This document shows positions 24,563 to 33,414 of a stretch of DNA of 64,000 nt, one piece after another. The DNA comes from Gammaproteobacteria bacterium. Its GTDB lineage: Bacteria > Pseudomonadota > Gammaproteobacteria > Steroidobacterales > GCA-2729495. The stretch's first letter is position 1. Each line of letters begins with the position of its first letter. Position numbers and translations under genes: made by a program. The stretch covers positions 1,972,992 to 2,036,991 of the forward strand of contig CP054183.1 of the NCBI GenBank assembly GCA_015709695.1, written 5' to 3'. Below the pieces are notes generated by a model, which was given only the letters and a program-made list of their open reading frames with translations, was not told the DNA's origin and did no database searches.

Positions 24563-26686
24563 GTGGACTTCTGGCGGTTTGCGGACCAGGACAGCCTCGG
24601 AGGGATCATCGCCCTGATCCCGTCGCTTGCCCGTTCACCGGCCTGGCTGGTCGCCATCGCCGGCTGCCTGCTCCTCGCCTTCCTCGTCTGGCGCACCATC
24701 CGTGCCCTGCAGGCGCGGCTCACCCGGGCCGGCACGGCAGTCCGCGACGGCGAAGCGCGCAACCGCGCGGTCGTCGACGCCATGCTCGATGCCCACCTCG
24801 TCGTCGACCGCCGCGGCATCGTCAGCAGCTTCAACCCGGCCGCCGAGGAAGTCTTCGGCTGGCCGGCCGCGGAGATCATCGGCCAGCCGGTGAGCCTGCT
24901 GATCAACGACGGCGGCCTGGCGGCGCGCCAGGACTGGAACCAGCGCAGCGACTGGATGGCGGCCCAGCCCCGCACGCGCCGGCGCTGGGTGCATCCGCGT
25001 GCCGGGCGCCGGCGTGACGGCACGCTGTTCCCGCTGGAGATTTCCATCAGCGACTTCAGCGTGGATGGCAGGCAGCTGTTCAGCTGCACCATTCGCGACC
25101 TGAGCGCGCGCTGGGACCAGGAGGCGCGGCTGCGGCGCCTGGCGGCGGCGATCGAATGCGCCGGCGATGCCATCGCCATCATGGGTGCCGACCAGCGCAT
25201 GCAGTACGTCAACGCGCAGTACGAGCGCCAGACCGGCTACCTGCGCGACGAGGTGCTGGGCCAGAAGCCGGGCCACGGTGGCGACGCCGACGAGGTCTAT
25301 GCCGGCATCCGGGACGCCGTGGGCCAGGGCTGCGCCTGGACCGGCCGGGTCCGCAGCCATCGCCGCGACGGGTCCAGCTACGACGAGGAGCTGACGGTGA
25401 CGCCGGTGCTCGATGCCGGCGGTGCGCTGTCGGCCTATGTTGCGGTGCTGCGCGACGTCACCCGGCGCATCGAGGCGGACCTCGAGCGGCACCGGCTGGC
25501 CGAAGCGCTGCGCCACTGCGCCGACAGCATCGAGATCATCGATGCCCAGGGGCGCATCGTCTACCTGAACGCCGCCTGCGAGGCCAGCACGGGCCAGCGC
25601 CTGGACGAGGTGCGGGGCAGCCGCCCGGAAGCGCTGCGCGACTTCGGCGCCGACGCCGCGAGCTACGAGGACATGCTGAATACCGTCTTCCGCGGTGGCC
25701 GCGCCTGGTCCGGCACACTGAAGGTCATCACCGCGGATGGCGAGCTGCGCGAGGAGGACACGACCGTCTCGCCGATGCGCGACGACCGTGACCGCATCAC
25801 CGGCTACATCGTCGTCAAGCGCGATGCCGCGGAACGCCGCCGCCTTGAGGCCCAGGCCCGGCAGCGCGACAAGCTGCACACCATCGGCGAAATCGCCGGC
25901 GGCATCGCCACCGGGATCGGTGACCCGCTGCGGGCCATCGGCGAGCGGCTGCAGAGGCTCGAGCGCGCCTTCGGCGGCCTCGATGCCCTGCTGGCGGACC
26001 TCACCGCCCTCGCGGGCGACAGCAGGCCGGTGCCTCCCGCCACGCTGGCCGGCTGCCTGCAGCGCGCGGATGCCGACTTCCTGCGCCGCGAGATCCGCGG
26101 CATGCTCGCGCAGTCCGGCGAAGGCCTGGAACGCGTGGCCGGCATCGTCGAGGCCATGCGCGAGATCGCCGGCACCAGCCACGGCGACGAGAAGACTGCG
26201 GCCGACCTCAACCGCACCATCCGCAGCACCGTCACCGTGGCCACCGCCGAGTGGGAACCGGTGGCGGAGCTGCACGCCGACCTCGATCCGCGGCTGCCGC
26301 CCGTGCGCTGCGTGGTGGCCGACATCAGCCTGATGCTGCTCGACCTGCTGGTGACCTGCGCCGGCGCCATCGCCGCCGGCAATGCCGGCGGGCTGCGCGG
26401 CAAGGGCATCATCACCGTGGGCACCCGCCATCTGGGTGACTGGGCAGAGATCCGCATCGGCCATACCGGCCACGGCCTGTCGCCGGAGGCGCGCCGCGCC
26501 CTGTTCGACCGGCGTGTCGGGCCGGAGAATCCGGTGCTGGCGATGGCGCACGAGGTCGTCGTGCAGAAGCATGGCGGCAGCATCACGCTGGACACCGGTG
26601 GCGCGGCGCACCACGGCGTGGTGGCGGAGTTCATCATCCGCCTGCCGCTGGAGGCCGGCGCCGGCAGCTCGCGCACGGCGGCCTGA
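24563..26686 (+). CDS. multi-PAS sensor with degenerate histidine-kinase core (predicted pseudokinase)
   Basis: A 707-residue membrane protein: one helix near 27-46, then three PAS domains (about 65-190, 190-315, 315-440; each with the typical G.I.. N.A.E...G pattern), then a region aligned with a histidine kinase core. The H-box segment GEIAGGIATGIGDPL has Thr450-Gly where kinases have His-Glu. The N-box LLDLLVTCAGAI has Thr598 for the Mg-binding Asn. The G1 motif reads HTGHGL, with His634 for Asp. Phosphoacceptor and ATP-binding residues are thus all changed, and autophosphorylation is unlikely. It may act as a sensory scaffold or inhibit a partner kinase. The start is a GTG with a GGGAG-type site. 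No response regulator is adjacent. Confidence 0.8.
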   Translation: MDFWRFADQDSLGGIIALIPSLARSPAWLVAIAGCLLLAFLVWRTIRALQARLTRAGTAVRDGEARNRAVVDAMLDAHLVVDRRGIVSSFNPAAEEVFGWPAAEIIGQPVSLLINDGGLAARQDWNQRSDWMAAQPRTRRRWVHPRAGRRRDGTLFPLEISISDFSVDGRQLFSCTIRDLSARWDQEARLRRLAAAIECAGDAIAIMGADQRMQYVNAQYERQTGYLRDEVLGQKPGHGGDADEVYAGIRDAVGQGCAWTGRVRSHRRDGSSYDEELTVTPVLDAGGALSAYVAVLRDVTRRIEADLERHRLAEALRHCADSIEIIDAQGRIVYLNAACEASTGQRLDEVRGSRPEALRDFGADAASYEDMLNTVFRGGRAWSGTLKVITADGELREEDTTVSPMRDDRDRITGYIVVKRDAAERRRLEAQARQRDKLHTIGEIAGGIATGIGDPLRAIGERLQRLERAFGGLDALLADLTALAGDSRPVPPATLAGCLQRADADFLRREIRGMLAQSGEGLERVAGIVEAMREIAGTSHGDEKTAADLNRTIRSTVTVATAEWEPVAELHADLDPRLPPVRCVVADISLMLLDLLVTCAGAIAAGNAGGLRGKGIITVGTRHLGDWAEIRIGHTGHGLSPEARRALFDRRVGPENPVLAMAHEVVVQKHGGSITLDTGGAAHHGVVAEFIIRLPLEAGAGSSRTAA

Positions 26687-26771
26687 GTCCCGGCCGGCGT
26701 CTGTTCAAAGACGCGGCCGAAGCAGATAATCCCCGCCGTTGTCGTGTGCGCCCCACGGGGGAGGAAGATCC

Positions 26772-27554
26772 ATGAAGACATGGCGGCTGGCCGTTGCGAC
26801 GGCGGCGATCGCGTTCATTGCAGCCTGCAGCAGTCCCGAAGGCGACTGGAAGAAGGCCGAAGCCGAGAACACCGAAGCGGCCTACCAGGCCTTCCTCGAC
26901 CGGCACCCCGAGGGCGAGTGGGCGCAGAAGGCCCAGGCCCAGCTCGACGCCATCAAGGACACCCGCGACTGGGAGAACGCCCAGAGCGCCGATGCCATCG
27001 AGGGCTACAACAACTACCTGCTGGCACACCCGACCGGCGCCCACATGGGCGAGGCGCGCCAGCGCATCTCGGACCTCGAGACCGAGGCGGCCTGGCAGAC
27101 CGCGCAGTCCGCGGGCACCCGCGAAGCGATCGAGGACTTCCTCATCCGCTATGCCGATGCGCCGCAGGCCGAGCAGGCGCGCACGCGCCTTGCCGAGCTG
27201 AATCCGCCGCCGGCTCCGGCGCCCGAAGTGCAGGCGAAACCCGCGGTCCGGCCCGCCGGCAGGGCGGCACCGGCCAAGCCGGCGTCGGGCAAGGCGGGCG
27301 GCACGGCGACGCCGCCCGCCGGCAACTACCAGGTGCAACTCGGTGCCTTCAGCACGATGGACAAGGCGCAGGCCGGGAAGGCACGGCTGGAGAAGAGCTA
27401 CCGCTCGGTGGTGGGCCCGCTCAGCGTGCAGAAGCCATCCGGCGGCGAGGCGGTCTACCGGGTGAAGTCGGCGGGCATGACCGAGGCGGCGGCGCGCTCG
27501 GCGTGCCAGTCGCTGAAGCGCTCGGGCCAGGACTGCGTGGTGGTGCAGCGCTAG
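26772..27554 (+). CDS. SPOR-domain lipoprotein
   Basis: A 260-residue lipoprotein with signal and lipobox FIAAC (Cys19). Residues 25-150 are helical and repeat-like ([71 protein letters not shown]), an arrangement of three about 40-residue repeats. A Pro/Ala-rich linker leads to a SPOR domain (about 185-260; [15 protein letters not shown]), which binds denuded septal peptidoglycan. It is likely a division-site or envelope-stress protein. The GGGGAGGAAG site precedes the ATG with good spacing. Confidence 0.85.
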   Translation: MKTWRLAVATAAIAFIAACSSPEGDWKKAEAENTEAAYQAFLDRHPEGEWAQKAQAQLDAIKDTRDWENAQSADAIEGYNNYLLAHPTGAHMGEARQRISDLETEAAWQTAQSAGTREAIEDFLIRYADAPQAEQARTRLAELNPPPAPAPEVQAKPAVRPAGRAAPAKPASGKAGGTATPPAGNYQVQLGAFSTMDKAQAGKARLEKSYRSVVGPLSVQKPSGGEAVYRVKSAGMTEAAARSACQSLKRSGQDCVVVQR

Positions 27555-27603
27555 CGGCGGAGACGCCGCCGGCGCGGGACCCGCGCAGGACCAGCACAGG
27601 CAC

Positions 27604-28254
27604 ATGGCCGACACCCGCCAGGACCTCGCCGACCTGCGCCGGGAATTCCGCGGCCAGCCCCTGCGCCGTGCCGAGCTGGATGCCGATCCCTTCGTCCAGT
27701 TCGACCGCTGGTTCCGCGAGGCGACCCGCGCCGCGGTACCGGAGCCCAATGCCATGTGCCTGGCCACGGTGGCCGCCGATGGCCAGCCCTCCTCGCGGAC
27801 CGTGCTGCTGAAGTTCTACGACCGCTCGGGCTTCGTCTTCTACACCAACTACGGCAGCCGCAAGGCCCGCGAGATCGAAGCGAACCCGCGGGTGGCGCTG
27901 CTGCTGTTCTGGCCGGAGCTGTTCCGCCAGGTGAAGATCCGCGGCCACGCCAGCCGCTGCAGCAGCGCCGAGAGCCTCGCGTACTTCCTGCGCCGGCCGC
28001 GCGACAGCCAGCTCGGCGCCTGGGTGTCCAGCCAGAGCCAGGTCATCTCCTCGCGCGCGGTGCTGCAGGAGAAATTCGCCGAGATGAAGCGCCGGTTCGC
28101 CGCCGGCGAGGTGCCGCTGCCCTCCTTCTGGGGCGGCTACCGCGTGGTCCCGCAGGACATCGAGTTCTGGCAGGGCCAGGAAAGCCGCCTCCACGACCGC
28201 TTTGCCTACAGCCGTGAAGGCGACGCCTGGCGCATCGAGCGCCTCGCACCCTGA
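27604..28254 (+). CDS. pdxH: pyridoxamine/pyridoxine 5'-phosphate oxidase
   Basis: A 216-residue flavoprotein that oxidises PNP or PMP to pyridoxal 5'-phosphate. Family landmarks: [23 protein letters not shown]-type N-terminus (FMN site), [25 protein letters not shown], the segment [21 protein letters not shown], and the C-terminal [26 protein letters not shown] followed by WRIERLAP. Length is typical. It lies about 50 bp downstream of the SPOR gene and may be read through from it, and it converges on copB. Confidence 0.95.
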   Translation: MADTRQDLADLRREFRGQPLRRAELDADPFVQFDRWFREATRAAVPEPNAMCLATVAADGQPSSRTVLLKFYDRSGFVFYTNYGSRKAREIEANPRVALLLFWPELFRQVKIRGHASRCSSAESLAYFLRRPRDSQLGAWVSSQSQVISSRAVLQEKFAEMKRRFAAGEVPLPSFWGGYRVVPQDIEFWQGQESRLHDRFAYSREGDAWRIERLAP

Positions 28255-28255
28255 A

Positions 28256-29047
28256 TCAGAACCAGAAGCGCAGGCCGGCGACGAAGCGCCGGTCGCTGGT
28301 GCCTTCGCCCTCCTCCCTGGCGAGATCGGCGCTGTCGCCGTGGATGCCGGCCCACTCGATGCCGATGTAGGGCGCGAACTCGCGGCGCCATTCGTAGCGC
28401 AGCCGCAGCCCGCTGCTGACTTCGCCGATGCCCGAACCGATGCCGGCACGCGGGTCGTCATCACTCCAGGCCTCGGCCTCGGCCCGCGCGGCGAGGATCA
28501 GGCGGTTGGTGAACAGCCACTCGTACTCCGCCTGCAGCCGCAGGCCGAGCTGGCCGCCTTCGCCGAGGTAGCCGGTCGCCTCGACATGGAACCACTGCGG
28601 GGCGAGGCCCTGCAGGCCCAGGGCCACGTAGGTCCGCGAGGCATCGGCCCCGGTGTCCTGGCGCAGGCCACCGACGAAGTCCCACCACGCCGCCACCGGC
28701 TGCCCGTAGAGCAGCTCGGCACGGTTCTCCACCCGCGAGCCGCGCACGTGCTCGCCCTCGTCGCGCAACCACAGGCGGTGCATGTCGCTGCCGTACCAGC
28801 CGATGACATCCCAGGCGAGGGCGTCGGTGCCATCGCGTGCCTGCCACTCCAGCTCTTCCGCGCGCAACGAGCCGTCCATCTGCGCGCCGTGCATGTCGTC
28901 GTGGAAGCCGGCGGGCATCGCCGGGAATGCGGCAGCGCGCTCCTCCGGCGTGACCGCCGGGGCCCCGCGCGCGGGGGCGGCAATGGCGACGAGCAGCGAC
29001 GCCGCGACCGCCGCCAGGGCCGTCCTGCTGTGGATGGGATCAACCAT
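28256..29047 (-). CDS. copB: copper resistance protein B
   Basis: A 263-residue outer-membrane protein of the CopB family: signal peptide (LAAVAASLLVAIAAPARG), a short Met/His-bearing region (MPAGFHDDMHGAQMDG), then a barrel with DVIGWYGSDMHRLWLRDEGE, AELLYGQPVAAWWDFVGGLRQD and a C-terminal FAPYIGIEWAG...RFVAGLRFWF. It is shorter than Pseudomonas CopB because the Met-rich repeats are reduced. It is the last gene of copL-copA-copB; its ATG overlaps the copA stop by 8 bp. Confidence 0.92.
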   Translation of the reverse strand: MVDPIHSRTALAAVAASLLVAIAAPARGAPAVTPEERAAAFPAMPAGFHDDMHGAQMDGSLRAEELEWQARDGTDALAWDVIGWYGSDMHRLWLRDEGEHVRGSRVENRAELLYGQPVAAWWDFVGGLRQDTGADASRTYVALGLQGLAPQWFHVEATGYLGEGGQLGLRLQAEYEWLFTNRLILAARAEAEAWSDDDPRAGIGSGIGEVSSGLRLRYEWRREFAPYIGIEWAGIHGDSADLAREEGEGTSDRRFVAGLRFWF

Positions 29048-30803
29048 GGCGGCTCTCCTCGTCGACGATGACCTCGCGGAACATGCCGTTGGTCATGTGC
29101 AGCATCAGGTGGCAGTGATAGGCCCAGCGGCCGAGCGCATCGGCGCTGATCCGGTAGCTGAGCGCATGGCCGGGCTTGATGCTCACCGTGTGCTTGCGCA
29201 GCTTGAACGCGCCGGACTCGTCCTCGAGGTCGGACCACATGCCGTGCAGGTGCATGGGGTGCTCCATCATGGTGTCGTTGACCAGGCGGATGCGCAGCCG
29301 CTCGCCGTAGGCGAAGCGCAGCGGGCCGGCGTCGGCGTAGGGCACGCCGTCGAAGGACCAGATGTAGCGGCCCATGTGGCCGGTGAGGTGCAGCTCCAGC
29401 GTGCGGCCCGGGTCGCGGCCATCCGGGTCGGCGAAGCGGCTGGCGAGGTCGGCGTAGGTCAGCACGCGCCGGCCGTTGTCGCGCAGGCCGACGCCGGGGT
29501 CATCGAGGCGCGTCGAGGGCGCCTCGGCGCGCATGTCGACGGTCGGGCCGAACTCCGTCGCTGCATGTGCCTGCGGGGCCGCCGCGCCGGGCATCGTGTG
29601 CCCCTCGTGGCCCTCGTGCCCCGCATGCCCGGCATGCGGATCGGCCGCGGCATGCCCGCCGTGGCCCATGTCCGCCATGGTCAGCAGCGGCCGCGGATCG
29701 GGGGCGGGCACCGCGGCGCTCATCCCGGGGCGCGGCGCGAGCGTGCCGCGGGCAAAGCCGCTGCGGTCCATGGACTGCGCGAACACCGTGTAGGCCTCCG
29801 CATCCGGCGGCGCCACCACGACATCGAGCGTCTCGCCCGGCCCGATGCGGAATTCCTCCACGGTCACCTGTTCCACCGGCTGGCCGTCGGCGGCGATGAC
29901 GGTCATCGGCAGGCCGGGAATGCGCACGTCGAAATAGGTCATGGCGCCGGCGTTGATGAAGCGCAGGCGCACGCGCTCGCCGGGCCGGAACAGCCCGGTC
30001 CAGTTGCCTGCCGGCGTCGTGCCGTTCATCAGGTAGGTGTAGGCGCCGCCGCCGACGTCGGCGAGGTCCGTCGGCGTCATGCGCATGCCGCCCCAGGCGA
30101 TGCGGTCCGCCAGCGTGGCACCGAGGCCGTCGCGGCCGATGTCGCGGAAGAAGTCGCCCACGGTGCGCTGGCCGTGGTTGTAGTAGTCGCCCTGCACCTT
30201 GAGGCGATGCACGATGCGCCGCGGGTCCTCGTCGCTCCAGTCGGAGAGCATCACCACATGGTCGCGCTCCACGCCGTCGGGGTCGGCATCCCGCGGCAGC
30301 ACCACCAGCGGTCCGTAGACTCCGGTCTGCTCCTGGTGGCCGGAGTGGCTGTGGTACCAGTAGGTGCCGGCCTGGCGGACGCGAAAGCGGTACTCGAAGC
30401 TCCCGCCAGGCAGGATGCCGGGGAAGCTGAAACCCGGCACGCCGTCCATCGCCGCCGGCACCAGCATGCCGTGCCAGTGGATGGAGGTCGGCTCGGCGAG
30501 ATGGTTGCTGACGCGGATGCGCACGGTGTCGCCTTCGCGCCAGCGAAGCAGCGGCGCCGGCAGCAGCCCGTTGATGACCGTGGCGATGCTGCGCCTGCCG
30601 GTGAAGTTCACGGCGGCAGGGGCGATGTCCAGGTCGAACTCCGTGCCCGAAAGCACGCCCGGTGATGAGGCCATGCCGGTATCGGCACGGCTGCGGCCGG
30701 CAACCCCCGCGACGCCGGCCAGGGCGATCCCCTGGACGAAGCGGCGGCGGCTCAGGCCGGCAGGGTGGATGGATGGGGCACGCGGGCCCCGCTCGATGTT
30801 CAT
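29040..30803 (-). CDS. copA: copper resistance multicopper oxidase CopA
   Basis: A 587-residue periplasmic enzyme. A twin-arginine signal (SRRRFVQGIALAGVAGVAG) leads to three cupredoxin domains. Copper ligand clusters HWHG, HSHSGHQ, HPMHLHGMW and HCHLMLHMTNGM are all present, so the type 1 site and trinuclear centre look intact. A Met/His-rich insertion lies around residues 375-425 (MADMGHGGH, HAGHAGHEGHEGH, MP), as in CopA/PcoA. It oxidises Cu(I) to Cu(II) and binds copper in the periplasm. It is preceded by copL (gap about 51 bp) and overlaps copB. Confidence 0.95.
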   Translation of the reverse strand: MNIERGPRAPSIHPAGLSRRRFVQGIALAGVAGVAGRSRADTGMASSPGVLSGTEFDLDIAPAAVNFTGRRSIATVINGLLPAPLLRWREGDTVRIRVSNHLAEPTSIHWHGMLVPAAMDGVPGFSFPGILPGGSFEYRFRVRQAGTYWYHSHSGHQEQTGVYGPLVVLPRDADPDGVERDHVVMLSDWSDEDPRRIVHRLKVQGDYYNHGQRTVGDFFRDIGRDGLGATLADRIAWGGMRMTPTDLADVGGGAYTYLMNGTTPAGNWTGLFRPGERVRLRFINAGAMTYFDVRIPGLPMTVIAADGQPVEQVTVEEFRIGPGETLDVVVAPPDAEAYTVFAQSMDRSGFARGTLAPRPGMSAAVPAPDPRPLLTMADMGHGGHAAADPHAGHAGHEGHEGHTMPGAAAPQAHAATEFGPTVDMRAEAPSTRLDDPGVGLRDNGRRVLTYADLASRFADPDGRDPGRTLELHLTGHMGRYIWSFDGVPYADAGPLRFAYGERLRIRLVNDTMMEHPMHLHGMWSDLEDESGAFKLRKHTVSIKPGHALSYRISADALGRWAYHCHLMLHMTNGMFREVIVDEESRHG

Positions 30804-30854
30804 GACTGACCTCCTCGGCTGGAAACGCGGAACGGAAACGCGTCGCGAGGAGGG

Positions 30855-31244
30855 CTAATTGCTCAGGCTGCAGAAGAGGATGTGCGCGGGTGGCCCGGTT
30901 CCGCCGCGGGGTGCGGCCTCGCCGGTACGCAGGGCCAGGCGGCCGGCGTCGGCCATGGTGAAGCCGGCGTGCTGGAACGTGGCGGCCGGCATTGCCAGGC
31001 CGGCGGTCGCCAGCGCCCCGTCGTGACCGCAATCCGCCGCGACCATGGTGTGGCAGGGCATGCCGGCCATGGGCGCGGCATGCTCGGCACCGCCCGCATG
31101 ATGGCAGTGGGACATCGCCTGCGGGGCCTGCGCGGCCAGGCAGGGCTGGGCGATGACACCCAGCCAGGCGAGCAGCGCCAGCGCCCAGACCCGGCGGCCG
31201 GCGATGCTGCGGATGCGCAGTGCGTTGAGGGACAGGGCGGGCAT
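30855..31244 (-). CDS. copL: CopL-family metal-binding regulatory protein
   Basis: A 129-residue protein with an N-terminal hydrophobic signal-like stretch (VWALALLAWLGVIAQPCLA) and a metal-binding-looking core rich in His, Met and Cys (MSHCHHAGGAEHAAPMAGMPCHTMVAADCGHDG). A short His/Met-rich protein encoded just upstream of copA fits CopL, which in Xanthomonas is needed for copper-induced copAB expression. The ATG at 31244 is chosen because the hydrophobic segment begins there; the open frame runs on to 31478 but is Arg/Pro-rich and not coding-like. Family assignment is by position and composition, not by a diagnostic motif. Confidence 0.7.
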   Translation of the reverse strand: MPALSLNALRIRSIAGRRVWALALLAWLGVIAQPCLAAQAPQAMSHCHHAGGAEHAAPMAGMPCHTMVAADCGHDGALATAGLAMPAATFQHAGFTMADAGRLALRTGEAAPRGGTGPPAHILFCSLSN

Positions 31245-31384
31245 GTCGGGGCAGACGTTATAGGCGCCGGGCGGAAAAATCCATCGACCGGCGCAAGACC
31301 GGCTGCCGGACATGCCCGACTTGACCCCGTCGGCCGGGCTCCTACCATGGGGCGGGGAATGGCACGCCGACCAGCGAGGTCGCG

Positions 31385-32644
31385 ATGGCAGCCGGTTCCG
31401 ACGAGGCTCTCCACAAGCGGCCGGCAGCCGCGCCCGATGGCGCCCTGCTCCGCTTCTTCCGTCGCCAGGTCCTGGCACGACTGGCGAGGCTGGAGCGCGG
31501 CCGGCTCACCGTCACCGATGCCATGGGCCGCGCCGAGTTCGGCGGCGGCGACGGCAACAGCGCCGGGCTGCGCATCGCCGATCTCTCGGCCTACGCCGAC
31601 ATCGTCCGCCGCGGCACCATCGGCGCCGCCGAGGCCTACATGCAGGGCAAGTGGACGGCGAGCGACCTCACGGCGCTGGTGCGCCTGATGGTGGCGAACC
31701 GCGAGACCATGGAGGGCATCGAGGCCGGGCTGGCCCGCCTCGTGGCGCCCGTGCAGCGGCTGTCGCACTGGTGGCGGCGCAACACGCGGCGGCAGGCCAG
31801 GCGCAACATCGGCGCCCACTACGACCTCGGCAACGAGTTCTACGCGCTGTTCCTCGACGCCACCATGAGCTACTCCGCCGGCATCTTCCCGGGTCCGGCG
31901 AGCAGCCTCGAGGAAGCCGCAGTCCACAAGCTCGACCTCATCTGCCGCAAGCTCGACCTTCGGCCCGGCGACCACCTGCTCGAGATCGGCACCGGCTGGG
32001 GCGGACTGGCGCTGCACGCGGCCAGCCGCTGCGGCTGCCGCGTCACCACCACCACCCTGTCCGCACGCCAGCGGGAGTATGCGCAGGCCCGGGTGCGGGC
32101 GGCGGGCCTGGAAGGGCGCGTCACCGTGCTCGACCGCGACTACCGCGATCTGGAGGGCCAGTTCGACAAGCTGGTGTCGGTGGAGATGATCGAGGCAGTG
32201 GGGCTCGGCTTCCTCGACGAATACTTCCGTGTGTGCAATGCGCGGCTGCGCCCGGGCGGACGCATGCTGCTGCAGGGCATCGTCATCGCCGACCAGCTCT
32301 ACGAGCAGGCACGCCGTTCGGTGGACTTCATCCAGCAATACATCTTCCCCGGTGGCGCCCTGCCCTCGCTCGCCGCCATCCAGGCCGCGGTGGCTCGCAG
32401 CACGGAGCTGCGCGCGGTGGGGCTGCAGGACATCGGCGAGCACTATGCCCGCACGCTGCGCGAGTGGCGGCGCCGGTTCATGGCGCAGCTGCCGGCGGTG
32501 CGCCAGCTCGGTTTCGGCGAGGAGTTCATCCGCATGTGGGAGTTCTACCTCGCCTACTGCGAGGGCGGCTTCCTCGAGCGCAGCATCAGCGACGTGCAGC
32601 TGGTCCTGGACAAGCCTGGCGGCGTGCAGCCGCTCCCCGCCTGA
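31385..32644 (+). CDS. cfa: cyclopropane-fatty-acyl-phospholipid synthase
   Basis: A 419-residue SAM-dependent enzyme that adds a methylene bridge to unsaturated chains of membrane phospholipids. SAM-binding motif LLEIGTGWGGLA is near 195, the DLGNEFYALFLDATMSYSAGIF segment and VEMIEAVG, RSVDFIQQYIFPGG and WEFYLAYCEGGFLERSI segments are characteristic. The N-terminal lipid-binding region is present. Together with cti 25 kb downstream it suggests a cell that modifies its membrane lipids under stress. It is divergent from copL across 140 bp and followed by a DUF3313 gene after about 50 bp. Confidence 0.93.
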   Translation: MAAGSDEALHKRPAAAPDGALLRFFRRQVLARLARLERGRLTVTDAMGRAEFGGGDGNSAGLRIADLSAYADIVRRGTIGAAEAYMQGKWTASDLTALVRLMVANRETMEGIEAGLARLVAPVQRLSHWWRRNTRRQARRNIGAHYDLGNEFYALFLDATMSYSAGIFPGPASSLEEAAVHKLDLICRKLDLRPGDHLLEIGTGWGGLALHAASRCGCRVTTTTLSARQREYAQARVRAAGLEGRVTVLDRDYRDLEGQFDKLVSVEMIEAVGLGFLDEYFRVCNARLRPGGRMLLQGIVIADQLYEQARRSVDFIQQYIFPGGALPSLAAIQAAVARSTELRAVGLQDIGEHYARTLREWRRRFMAQLPAVRQLGFGEEFIRMWEFYLAYCEGGFLERSISDVQLVLDKPGGVQPLPA

Positions 32645-32696
32645 AGCGGCGGGAACGCGGCGCGGGGCGCGCGGTCAGAGGCGCTACCGGAGGTAC

Positions 32697-33383
32697 ATGG
32701 CCATGAATATCCGCCTCGCTGCAGTGCTGCTGGCCACCCTGCTCGACCTGGGCGCCGGCGCGGCCGGCCAGGCCGCGACCCCGGCCGAAGCAGGGCTGGA
32801 TGTGCGCAATCCCCGGCTCGAGATCCGCTGGAACAGCGATGTGCGGCCGGCGTCGTTCGACAAGATCATGCTGGCGCCGGTGGAACTGCAGTTCCGCGAG
32901 GTGGCGCCGCTGGCCGGCCCGCCGGGGGCGCCTGGCACGCGCAGCGAGTTTCCGGTCACCGGGCGCGACCGTGAAGCGCTCGGCCGCGACGTCAACCGCA
33001 TCTTCCGCGAGGAGCTGTCGAAGTCGAAGCACTTCAGCCTGGTCGAGGAAGCGGGCGCGGGCGTGCTGGTGCTGCAACCGGCGCTGCGCGACATCGTGTC
33101 GCGGATGCCGCCGGAGGAGCCGCCGGGACGTTCCGAGGTGCTGCTCGACAGCGTCGGCGAGGCGACGCTGGTGGTCACGCTGGTCGACGGCGCCAGCGGC
33201 CAGGTGCTCGGCACCGCCACCGACCGGCGCAATGCCGAGGGCAGCGGCGGCTACGGCGACTTCGGCGCCGTGCGCGGCAACGCCGTCGGTGTCACCCAGG
33301 AGGTGCGCCGCGTGGTCCGCAGCTGGGGCATGAGCCTCGACCGGCGCGTCGAGCAGCTGTACTTCGCCGCCAAGCCGCGCTGA
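32697..33383 (+). CDS. DUF3313-family exported protein
   Basis: A protein of about 226-228 residues with a signal peptide (AAVLLATLLDLGAGAAG) and a body typical of DUF3313: SFDKIMLAPVELQFRE, RDVNRIFREELSKSKHFSLVEEAGAGVLVLQPALRDIV, ATLVVTLVDGASGQVLGTATDRR, and VTQEVRRVVRSWGMSLDRRVEQ. The family is uncharacterised and often lies near envelope genes. A GGAGG at 32689-32693 is 3 bases from the ATG at 32697 and 9 bases from the in-frame ATG at 32703; the second has the better spacing. It converges on aguB. Confidence 0.75.
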   Translation: MAMNIRLAAVLLATLLDLGAGAAGQAATPAEAGLDVRNPRLEIRWNSDVRPASFDKIMLAPVELQFREVAPLAGPPGAPGTRSEFPVTGRDREALGRDVNRIFREELSKSKHFSLVEEAGAGVLVLQPALRDIVSRMPPEEPPGRSEVLLDSVGEATLVVTLVDGASGQVLGTATDRRNAEGSGGYGDFGAVRGNAVGVTQEVRRVVRSWGMSLDRRVEQLYFAAKPR

Positions 33384-33414
33384 GCGGCCTGGCGCAAGGC
33401 GCGCTGCCCGCTCA
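33381..33414. terminator. possible bidirectional stem-loop between convergent stops
   Basis: TGAGCGG (33381-33387) pairs with CCGCTCA (33408-33414) around a GC-rich loop containing GCGC repeats. The stem includes the stop codons of both the DUF3313 gene and aguB, which converge here. There is no T-tract on either strand, so its terminator strength is uncertain. Confidence 0.3.

Noticed and set aside
24635-26614. 659-aa minus-strand open frame opposite the PAS sensor gene
   Set aside because: No recognisable domain; mirror of GC-rich codon use on the other strand.
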